NCBI RefSeq assembly: GCF_032854445.1
Contig: NC_088295.1
Span: 46,179,385-46,243,384 of the forward strand
DNA from: Liolophura sinensis
Taxonomy: Eukaryota; Mollusca; Polyplacophora; Chitonida; Chitonidae
Length of the DNA: 64,000 bases
Reading direction: 5' to 3'
Shown: positions 13,401-25,400 of the stretch, piece after piece
Position numbering within the stretch: the stretch's first letter is position 1
How the letters are laid out: every line of letters starts with the position of its first letter
Notes under the pieces: model-generated
Databases searched by the model: none
What the model was told of the DNA's origin: nothing
Seen by the model: the letters and a program-made list of their open reading frames with translations, nothing else
Translations under genes and position numbers: made by a program

Positions 13401-16400
13401 CGAATTGAACATGTTCTACTTTTCTGTGTCTTGAAGCATCCAGTTGTACCCAGTTGATCTAGGTGTGCTTATTTCCAGTTGATCACAGTTGCTCCCAGTG
13501 ATTTATCACGTGATGAGTTACACTATGAAAATGACGACCACTGAGTGGACCGATGAGGGGGAAAATAAGCTCATTGATATGTGGAGGCTTAGCCTGTGTT
13601 TGTACGACACTTCTCGCTAGGCACAAACAAAGAATATGATGTATACAGGGAGTGTAACGAGGGAGAGGGCTATAGTTAGAACAAATTATCAAATTTCTCT
13701 ATCCTAAATATCACTGAATGTGAGTAAAACATGAAAAGTTGGAATAAAAGGACAAGAAAATTTTCCCAAACCCTTAAATTTCAAAAGAAAAGGTATATTA
13801 GACATTATATCCATTACATCCATGCCTTGTGTACAAGCGCCCCGCTGTCATGAACAGGTCACATGACAGTCACTGTCATGATCAACCTACATATTGCATG
13901 CTTTGATAGGGGAGGTCCCACTTTTCGTAGTTTCATGCCTTAAAAACCTTAGTCTCGCATCACTTGCTGTCATATATTAAAGGAGATAATTCAGAGCAGG
14001 CCTGTTGTAACTATACGTTTTGGTGTCATTTTCCACACTGAAATTTGAAACTAATTGAATGTACTCATTCAAGGGAGACTGACACATGTTTTATATACAA
14101 GTTTGAGATTCTGTTTTTAATGTTGAGTTCATATTTTAATGTCAGAAGACGAAGAGCGAAACTGTATGACTTCACATGAGTGCTACACGTGGTTATATAT
14201 GCAATTACATGATAAAAAGGGTTTCAATTCTGTTTAATAATTTAAATCCATGCAGAGAGCTGGTAACCTCCTTCTATAACGGCCGTAAGGGGGAAGGTCT
14301 GTCAGCAACCTGAGGATGGTCGTGGGTTTTCCCTCCCCGGGCTGTGCCCGGTTTCCCCCCACCATAATGCTGGCCGCCGTCATATAAGTGAAATATTCTT
14401 GAGTACGGCGAAAAACACCAATCAAATAAATAAGTAAATAAATCCTTCTATAAAGGTTAGTTTGATATCCTTGGGTTTACATCTTTCACCCTAATCTAGG
14501 TCCTGCAGAGAAGCTGGCCGAGCAATTTTATATATTAGAAATAACGTCAAGTCTTGCAACATATGGCATGACATTTCCTGTAATGATGGAAATGGGCCAT
14601 GCAAATCACTGTTTCGTTGATATTGAATTAACAAACAAAATTAAATATCTTGTGGGAATAATCTTGTGGGTAAAGATGTAAAGCAAATTGTACTATCCAG
14701 CTGTTTTACCCAATGTCAGCTCACTCATGGTTGATACTTTGCTACTCAAGTGACAAAAAACAATCGAAAAGCAAGGGTTTAATTTAGAATGCATCTCCTG
14801 TGCTGTTCGTCTGTGCCAATGGTTCCTTCTATACAGTAGTCTGTAAATGCTGGTCTGTGATGGCAGTTCCATGATGTTTGTCGCGTTATTTATAACCTAG
14901 GCCTGCCTGTGACAAGGTAGTCTGTCTCTCCTGTTGTGTCGTTTATTATCGATTAACGGTATACTCCTAACTCACAACGATACAGATTCTGGAGCAGTTT
15001 TCACGGGGATAACCTCTGCCTTGATGTTTATTTCTAACAGGAATGGTGTGCGCTGCCCTATTTGATTGTCAGTGGCGTAGAGCGCGAGTCGTAGACCATC
15101 CCCAAAAGAGGATGGTCCAGGTCCAGTATGTGGATTTTGGTAACACAGGTATAGTGCCAGCATTAAACCTGAAGAAATTGCTGGACAGGTTCCTCTATCT
15201 GCCAACATTTGTAAGTACAACAAACAGTTTTATTCTTGTAATATATGACCTAGACAAATACAGCTACTGTTATTCTACTAATTTTTGTGACATCTTCTCT
15301 GCACTTTTCAGCCTATATTTATTTAATTGTAACAGGAAAATTCAGTTTCTCTTTTCTCATCTAGTAAATAACATTTACTGGTCTTTTCCTTTTGAAAAAA
15401 CTGAGAGTGGAATGTAATTTTGACTTAATATCTATCCTAAAATTTAGAAAAATAATAGTATTTTTCCCAAAAATAAACAAATGTAAGTCATAAATTATTC
15501 CTCTTTGGTGGTGAAATTTGTATTCTTGTAGAGTATCATTCTATTTTCTTCAGCGAACCTTCAAAAAGGCGCTTTGGTGGGCTGATGGTTAGATCGCCTG
15601 CCTCGAAGCCTGGAGACCTGGGATGGGTCATACCAAAGACTTCAAAATTGGAGTTTGTTGCTTCCTTGCTTGCCACTCAGCACTGAGAGCCTAGAACAAG
15701 GAACAGGACTGGTTGACCCGGTGTCAGTATAGTGTTACTGGATGAGATGTCCAGTCTGGTGTCTTTGGCATGATACTTCAGTGGCGGCAGCACTTTGGCA
15801 GCATGGACTCGCTCAGCCACACACACCTATTGACTTGTTGTCATCAAATAACTGAGAAAGTTTTGAGTTTTGAGAAAGCATTAAAACCCACGGGACACCT
15901 TGTGTGCTCTTTTGATCCTAAATTCATGCAATTGTAACAGGAAATCTGAGTTTCTTTTTTCTCACATGGTTAGTCCACCTAATAAGTAACGTTAACATAT
16001 CTTTACTTTTCAAAAAAAAGTGAGAGTACATAAGCAAATGTAAGTCATAAAATATTCATTTTGGTACTGAAATTTGTATTCTAGGAGAGTATCATCATAT
16101 TTTATTCAATAAATCGTGAAAAACACCTGTCCAAAATTAACGGAACTCTCAAAATTATACAAAATGAGTGAATACAATTTTACGCCAAAAAGCAGTAGGT
16201 CACTTTAAACAGCTGTGTTGGCTAGTCTCATCTATGCAAGAAATATAGCTTAGTTCAGTTTATCTGGTTGTCAGTATTTTGACATTGTCAGAGACTGTGA
16301 CCTTGTTTTGGCCGATATTTCCAGAATGAATGAATGAATGCTTGGGGTTTAATGTTGTACTTAATAACTTTTCAGTCATTTGTATATACATACTGTGTCT

Positions 16401-19400
16401 TCCTGTGGCAGAGTGAGCCCATGTCGCCAAAGTGCTTCTCTTCTGCCACTGAAGTATCATCCTGAAGACACTAGACATGACACCCTGCCCAATCACATTA
16501 AACTGACATCAGGTCAACCAGTCCTGTTTCTTTGCACCAACCTCTCAGTGCTGAGCGCCAAGTGAGGCAGCAACAAGTGGCAAGTTGAAAAGTTTGTTTT
16601 CACGTTTCCTGACTTTGGAATGAACGCTCTAACCATTAGGCCACTGAAGCAGTTCGATACCTCCAGAACTAAATAAATGTAGTTTGAATCAGTGGATATC
16701 TGATTTCTCCGGTTAAATCCTGTAGCAAATTGTATAACATGCACATTACCAATAAATGCTGATTCTGGCGAGACAGATTTTAGTTTGATAACTTCTATTG
16801 CATTTAAATCTACAATATTTTGATCAAAAAAAATATCAGCACTGTCAGCCATTTAGAGCTTCTGATTGCAAAACATTTCTGCTTTTCTTTAATAAGGCAA
16901 TTCACTGTCAGTTGGCTGATGTTATCCCTGTAGAGGAAGAAGGCTGGACACCTAAGGTGAGTGTAGAGATACATATCTTTGACGGACTTTCCCCACTTTT
17001 CATCTGAGCCATTTGGAAGAATGTAGGTCAATCAGTATGGTGTTTGGCTCCTAACCACAAGGGCACACAAGATACGAGTTCAGCCCTGGCCTCAAACAGG
17101 GAATTTGTGAATTCTTGAATATGACATTTAACTACAAGCAGTCAGTCTGTCAATTAATCCTTTACCCATTCTCTTGAATGTCTTCACATTTGATGCTTTT
17201 GACTGTTGCCTTGAATTAGATTTTTTGTGGGAAGGTCTGCCAGCAACGTGCTGATAGTCGTGGGTTTCTCTCGGGCTCTGCACGGTTACCTCCCACCATA
17301 TTCTTGCATATGGCGTAAAACACCAATGAAATAAATAAATGAATTTAATTGGATTTCTTGACTCACAACTAAATGTATTCTTTTTGACGTATACCATATC
17401 ACAATTCCATTGTCAGGCCTATGAGTGGTGTAAGAGAGTGCTGGATGGCACAAAGTGCTCAGCAACTGTAATTAGTAAGTAACTGATTGTCAGTATTATT
17501 GTACTTAACAGAGAGAATGAATTATTTTATTTGATTTACATCTAAAAAACTTTACAACCGTGCGGAATACAAAAGATGGAGGTTATGAAGCAGTATATGT
17601 AACAGTATGGATGCTTGGCAGGAGTTAAGCCAAGTATATTCACCGTAGAAATTGTATTGTTTAAATCTATTTTTTACATATTAAAGAATAAGTCACATTT
17701 AAAACTTGGATTTCTTTGGCGGGATTTATGGAAAAAAAATGCTCAAAGGTCATTAACGTCTTCTTTCCCTGCAAAAGGATGACTTGGTTCCAAGACTTTT
17801 GTTCTCTTTGCAATGCCTAAGTAGTACATTACCAGTTTGCCCACAAAAGCACAAAACATGCGGTAAGAAAGCAGATTTATTTACCCGTATTATTAAAATT
17901 TTTTGTCCAAATGAAGAGAGAAGATCAGAAAAGCTGCATCTTCAGTTAGTGGCTGTGATAGAAGACATTCAGTATTGTGTCAACTGGAAACTCGTCAGAG
18001 ACAAACTTGCTGTTAGTACTGGTAAAAGGTGAGTTATTCCCCTTTGAAGTGAATCGCCACCAGGTGTCTGATAACAGAAGTAAATAGTGTTCAGTCTTTT
18101 GGAAGTATGCAGTAGCCTACGTGTAGAGCAGTTTGCATTTGTATAGTATAGTTGAACCACAGGCTCAGTCGTTTCTTTTTCTTGTATTCTTGTATGGTTA
18201 GTATCACTGTCAGACTAATTTAGATACATGTTTGTATTGGGAATGTATTAGAATTTATTTGAGTTAATTTTGAAGGCTGGCAATTGAAATTCAGTGTCAG
18301 TATACATTGAAATGGTGATAGGGTTGTCCTCCTAATATATACTCACTTACAGTTTGTCCTGACTCCGTGCAGTCTTAATATTAATGAAATTGTAAATAAA
18401 TATTTCATTTCAGTTCAAAACTATCTACAAAGACAGACACAACATTTATGGAAAACAACCCATTCGTGTCTCACAAGAATATAATGAAAGCGGAGGCAGA
18501 CAGCACCTCAGACACAGGGAACTCTGAAACTAGTGAAACAAGGGTATGCTTTTCAAGATCTCGATGAAAACTTTCTCGAGGGAAATAATATTGGTATCTT
18601 TAGCTCGATCAATTTACAATAAACTTTTCTTCCTGAAGGTCTTCACAGTGAAAACAAATACATGTATATAGAAAACATGTACTTCAGAGTCCAATCAAAA
18701 AATACACCGGTTTATATAAAACAAGATAAAACACCATGTAGTTTGAAAAGAGAAGCTATATACATTCTTACATGCAAAAATCAACAAAACCAGTAATAGT
18801 GCTGTCCTTGCAACTGTCTCAACCAGCAGGAGAAGTAAGGTAGTGGGACACAGCCCATTGTCGTTGCCTTCGGTTAGAGGTTAGCATATACTATAATATA
18901 TATAATGACAGTCTGATAGATTCATCAAACTTACAAGGCTTCGTATGAGTTTTTTTGTTGGGGGTGGAGGGGGATTGGGTTGATATCTATAAATGATCAT
19001 CTTGAGAATTTTATGTCCCTCTGAAAGTGCCTTTTGTACATACCAAACTCTGAGTGAAATACAGTTGGTTTACTTTCTACATTTTCTTTTCTGTCCAGCC
19101 CAAGAAAGTCGCCAACCGTAGGAAGAAGGACAGACAGGAAATAGTCAGCTCATTCCTACACTTGCCACATTCAGTGTTGTCCTCCTCAATAACTAGTCTC
19201 CCTTATGAAGGCGGCGATAGAAAAGATCTGCGTGTGAAAGTAGCGTGTAGAAATGAGCCTGCTGTGAAAGCCATGAGCAATGGAGAGCGACATGAGGCTC
19301 GTAGCACACCGTCAGATGGGGTTCTCACCTCCTCTCAGAAAGATTCCACCGAAGAGGAAGTGAGAGGGCGAACAAAGGCTGCCAAGAAGAAATTAGCCAA

Positions 19401-22400
19401 AAAGAAGAAAGTGGCTACCCCACCCAACAACCAGTCATTGAAGGTAAACCTACCCCACCCAACAACCAGTCATTGAAGGTAAACCTGCCCCACCCAACAA
19501 CCACTCATTGAAGGTAAACCTACTCCACCCAACAACCAGTCATTGAAGGTAAGCCTACTCCACCCATCAACCAGCCATTGAAGGTAAACCTAGCTCACCC
19601 AACAACCAGTCATTGAAGATAAACCTACTCCATCCAACAACGAGTCATTGAAGGTAAACCTACTCCACCCAACAACCACTCATTGACGGTAAACGTACCC
19701 CACCCAACAACCAGTCATTGAAGATAAACCTACTCCACCCAACAACCAGTCATTGAAGGTAAACCTACTCTACCCAACAACCAGTCATTGAAGGTAAACC
19801 TACCCCACCCAACAACCAGTCATTGAAGGTAAACCTACTCCACCCAATAACCAGTCATTGAAGGTAAACCTACTCCACCCAATAACCAGTCATTGAAGGT
19901 AAACCTACTCTACCCAACAACCAGTCATTGAAGGTAAACCTACCCCACCCAACAACCAGTCATTGAAGGTAAACCTACCCCACCCAACAACCAGTCATTG
20001 AAGGTAAGCCTACTCCACCCATCAACCAGTCATTGAAGGTAAACCTACTCTACCCAACAACCAGTCATTGAAGGTAAACCTACCCCACCCAACAACCAGT
20101 CATTGAAGGTAAACCTACCCCACCCAACAACCAGTCATTGAAGGTAAACCTACCCCACCCAACAACCAGTCATTGAAGGTAAGCCTACTCCACCCATCAA
20201 CCAGTCATTGAAGGTAAACCTACTCTACCCAACCACCAGTCATTGAAGGTAAACCTACTCTACCCAACAACCAGTCATTGAAGATAAACCTACCCCACCC
20301 AACAACCAGTCATTGAAGGTAAGCCTACTCCACCCATCAACCAGTCATTGAAGGTAAACCTACTCTACCCATCAACCAGTCATTGAAGGTAAACCTACTC
20401 CACCCAACAACCAGTCATTGAAGGTAAGCCTACTCCACCCATCAACCAGTCATTGAAGGTAAACCTACTCCACCCATCAACCAGTCATTGAAGGTAAACC
20501 TACTCCACCCAACAACCAGTCATTGAAGGTAAACCTACTCCACCCATCAACCAGTCATTGAAGGTAAACCTACTCCACCCATCAACCAGTCATTGAAGGT
20601 AAACCTACTCCACCCATCAACCAGTCATTGAAGGTAAACCTACTCCACCCAGCAACCAGTCATTGAAGGTAAACCTACATGTAAGTCCAGGCCCAACCCT
20701 AATCGCACTTCCTGTCTGATTTCGTGCTATAATTATGGAGATGTTCATTAGTCTTGAGCCGTCTGTTCAGGTGAAACTATTCTACAGACTAGCTCAAAAG
20801 AGATGAAAACTGAAAACTAGTGATGGCAAGATGTGCCGTTTAGACTTCTCACCAATTCTAATGATTCAGTTGTGGCTACAAGACTTTTCTCGGTTAAGCA
20901 TTGTATGTTGCCTTGGCCTGCTGTATAAGTCTGAGCTGTTAACGTTACATCAAGTAAATTTAAAAGAAACTGGCAATGATTTTGTTCATGAAACTTGTCT
21001 GTTCATATGGGAGTTAAACTGTTATTTTTTGTAAAACCTTTCAAACATGGAGTTACAATAATTCCTCAAACTTTTGGCATGTGAAAAAGCAGCTTTTAGT
21101 GCAATTTATGCCACTTTTTCATTTGATTTTGGAGACAAAACTTTATTGGTGGGTTGGCCAATTTCAAGGCTTGACAAAAAGTATAATTTTATCAGTTTTC
21201 ACAGAATAATGACTTAGGATGTGCTTAAACACCTTGCAGACATGCAAAAAGGTTGAAGAATAACAGTACCCTTTTTTTCATATTTTAATATTTCCACTTG
21301 GTTTTCGCTTGGATCTGGAGTAGCGCTGTAAGATTAGATTCAAGTTTACATATGAGCAGCAGTTGAGTATTTCTGTTGAGGTGACAGGGTTCATTGAATT
21401 TAAATCCTATTCTAATGGAAATTAACTCGACAGGTTTTTTATTTTGCATAGCTCACAGATGCACACGTTACAGAACTGCATGTTTTTTTTTTTTGCATTC
21501 TGTTCAAAGGTTGTCAGCAAACCAGCCAGTAAATCTCCCATTGGCCTTCAGATTGTGGTGACGCATTGTGAATCTCCAGGCAAGATCTACTTGCAAATGG
21601 CTACAGCTCTGCAGGATGGGCTGGAAGGGTATTCAAACTATTCACAGTCTGTATTGATTGGTCAACACTAGGGATAGGAGATCATAAGTTAGAGATATAA
21701 GTAATCAAACTTTTCATCTATGGAGTGTAGAGTACTTTAAATACAGCTCAGCTTCGGTTGTTTTAAAACAGGTTTCTCTTTGTGTTCTTTTTGAGCTGTC
21801 TTTTATCACATACATGTAGAGACTCATTTCCATATGTTTGATTGTCTTCTCTTAATAGTTACTTTGATTGGGTAGTGGCTGCAAGGAATTATGGGAAGCA
21901 TATGAATATGACGCACGTGTGGTTTTTCTGACAAGGAGAGTTGCGCATCATTTTTAGCCTTATATTTCATTAACTCCTCAACAACGTAAAACCTCCCTCC
22001 GATGCTTTGGCTGTGAGTTCAAGTTCAGCTCATGCTGGCTTCCTATCTGGCAGTACTTTAGAAGGTCTGCCACCAACAAACGGATGGTTGTGAATCCCCC
22101 CCCCCCCCCCGGACTCTGCTCAGTTTCCTCCCACCATAATTCTGGCTGCCTTGGTATAAGTGAAATATTCTCGAGTATGGCGTAAAACACCAATCAGATA
22201 AATAAATTAATAAACGGTAGTTGTTTCTGTATTCAAGTTTTCTTTCCTCATCCTTGATTTATTCAATACTTTATACCATTGTAGTTTAATGAAGGCCATG
22301 AAAGAGACGTATGCTAGAGTGTCCCCCGCTGAGGTCTCCTGGAAACCCGGGGATTACTGCGCTGCCAAACGCTCTGACGACAGGTGGTACAGGGGAAGGA

Positions 22401-25400
22401 TCGAGAAGAAAATCAGCGAATCAAAGATGGAGGTTTGTTTGAGATTTGTCTGACCATAACTATGACATTTCTGTTAAGGATACTTAGTTCACCTGTCAAA
22501 TTATTCTGAACCTGTTAGGCAGCATTTTATTGACGCTCTCTGTGACTTTTAGTCCATGTTTGTCAGGTACCTACCAAAGGTTGGTGGTTTACTTTGGGAA
22601 CTCTGGTTTCTCCACCCATAAACCTGACTGCCATCACATACATGTGAGTGGAAAAAAAAGTTGATGTCTTGAACTCAGGCGGCTTGTTAAGTGAATGATC
22701 AAATACCAAAAGATAAGATGTCAAAAGTTTGAATGACCAGCTCATGTTAGAAGATAGAACGTTAAAAATTAGACAGTCAGAGCAGTGTTTGATTTACAGA
22801 GCAGATAAACACACCAGTAGGGAGTGAACTTACATTCAAAGTGCATGTACGCATACATGTAGAGTAGAATGTCCTGACAGTTTAGCTCACCTGTAAAAAG
22901 CACAGGCTTAGTTTATGTCGTACCCTTGAGATCAAGGTTTGAACACATGTAGAGCACAATAACATGGAGGGATATTCCATCATTGATTCAGTTTGTACAT
23001 ATTAAATATTGTAAATTACTAAATTTAAGCCTTAGTGTATTGTGTATTAAAATTAATGTTGCACAAAATGTTAGTGGTGATATCTTAAATGGTACAGCAT
23101 CCATTGACCTGAAGTTTTACATGTATGTACAGCACAATAACATGGGGGATGCACCATTGCTGATGATCTGTGTGCATATTAATTACCATAAATTACCAAA
23201 TTCACAATTTCAGTACTTTTTGTATTGAATTGAAGTTTTGCGTTCATGTGTCTCATACGGGTGAGATCTTTCTAAGTTTATTTTATTTTAACTTTGTGGT
23301 GCAATTTTACTTCTACAGGTGTTCATGGAAGACTTTGGTTTCACAGAGGAAATGGACACATGTGACCTACAAGGACTCAGCGATGTGTTCATCAAAAATT
23401 ACGGCAGCTTTTGCCAGCTTTGCCACATTGCTGACATCTTGCCAACTGGAGATGTCACAAAGTGGTCCCAAACTGCAGTGGAGTTTGTCTGTGCAGAACT
23501 TCGCAAAAAGACTTGTTTTTTAGTGAAAAAGGTGAGCGGATAAATTCAATTTTAAGATTCGTTGGGAGGACCTGAAAGTGGTTAGTGATTTTTACTGGGA
23601 CTCCTGCGTGACATCTTTATTGTCATATTACAAAGTTAATAAGTAATTTGACTGCAATGTTATTGATCATGTAGTCCAAAATGCTAAAAAATAAAATAAA
23701 AAAACCCACATAAAACAGAATAAAATATTAATTTACTTTTGCCCGTGCGAAGCTTTAATTCGGATTTTGGATTGCTTTGGATGTGGCTTCATGTGAGGAT
23801 GTTGGTCAGGTATGTGGTATGTGTAAGGTGCTGTGGTTCCTCACTGAGAAACTTCTGAAATATCCTTCAGTAAAACAACAGTCCAAAAACAATAAAACAA
23901 TTGCAATTTTTGTCAAGTGAGCATCCCATTAAATCAACAATGAGGTCAATTGTTTTGTTTCAGGGAGAGAAAGATGAAAGTGGTTCTCAGCCCATTGATC
24001 TGCTGATAGAGGTGTTAATACAGGAGTCGGCGCTAGAGCCTGCCAGTCGGGACTACTACAGTCTGTGTGAGAAACTCAAAGAGAAGGGGTTGGCCATGCC
24101 AGTCAGAAGGTGAGTGAGCTTGGTAAACCAGTTGAGATTTGTTACTTTTTCACCACTGGAGTCTTGGTGAGAAACTCAAGGAGAAGGGGTTGGCCATGCC
24201 AGTCAGAAGGCGAGTGAGCTTGGTAAACCAGTTGAGATTTGTTACTTGGCCACCACTAGAGTCTTTGTGAGAAACTCAAGGAGAAGGGGTTGGCCATGCC
24301 AGTCAGGAGGTGAATGAGCTTGGTAAACCAGTTGAGATTTGTTACTTTTTCACCACTGGAGTCTTGGTGAGAAACTTAAGGAGAAGGGGTTGGCCATGCC
24401 AGTCAGAAGGTGAGTGAGCTTGGTAAACCAGTTGAGATTTGTTACTTTTTCACCACTTGAGTCTTGGTGAGAAACTCAAGGAGAAGAGGTTGGCCATGCC
24501 AATCAGAAGGTGAGTGAGCTTGGTAAACCAGTTGAGATTTGTTACTTTTTCACCACTTGAGTCTTGGTGAGAAACTCAAGGAGTAGGGGTTGGCCATGTC
24601 AGTCAGACGGTGAGTGAGCTTGGTAAACCAGTTGAGATTTGTTACTTTTTCAACACTAGAGTCTTGGTGAGAAACTCAAGGAGAAGGGGTTGGCCATTCC
24701 AGTCAGAAGGTGAGTGAGCTTGGTAAACCAGTTGAGATTTGTTACTTTTTCACCACTAGAGTCTTGGTGAGAAACTCAAGGAGAAGGGGTTGGCCATGTC
24801 AGTCAGAAGACTCTGGTCAGAAGGTGAGTGAGCTTGGTAAACCAGTTGAGATTTGTTACTTTTTCACCACTTGAGTCTTGGTGAGAAACTCAAGGAGATG
24901 GGGTTGGCCATGCTGGTCAGAAGGCGAGTGGGCTCTGTAAACCAGTTGAGATCTCTTACTTTTTGACACAGTCTGTGTGAGAAACTCAAGGAGCTAGGAC
25001 TTACATTGCCACTCGGAAAGTGAGCAGGCTTTGTAAACCAGTTTGATTTGTTACTTTTTCACCACTACAATATTCAATCAAATTCTGAGGGCATTATTTT
25101 GTGTGGTCTGATAAAATTATACCTCTTGTGAAGCCTAAAAGTGGCCAATCCAACTTTAGTTTTGTCTCCAAAATTGAATTAATAACATGCGTAATTTGCA
25201 CTGAAAGTTACTCTTTCACAGGTACATTGCAGATTGAGTTTGTGAATTTTTTTTTTATATTTGTGTTTCAGAAAAGTCACAAAAACAGACTTTATTAAAG
25301 AAAATCCGGCTGCTGCAGCATTGGCTGCTTTGACTCAGACGCGGGAGAAACCAGCAGAAACAGTTACCTCCCCTACCTCACCCACCTCCCCTATAGTGGA

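Noticed and set aside
13270-13500. CRISPR-like or satellite array from the repeated CAACTGG motifs
   Set aside because: Spacing is irregular and the motifs occur in both orientations, as in a transposon end; nothing else here is prokaryotic.
16514-16852. 112-codon minus ORF starting MADSADIFF
   Set aside because: Most of it reads a reverse family C SINE and intron; no homology.
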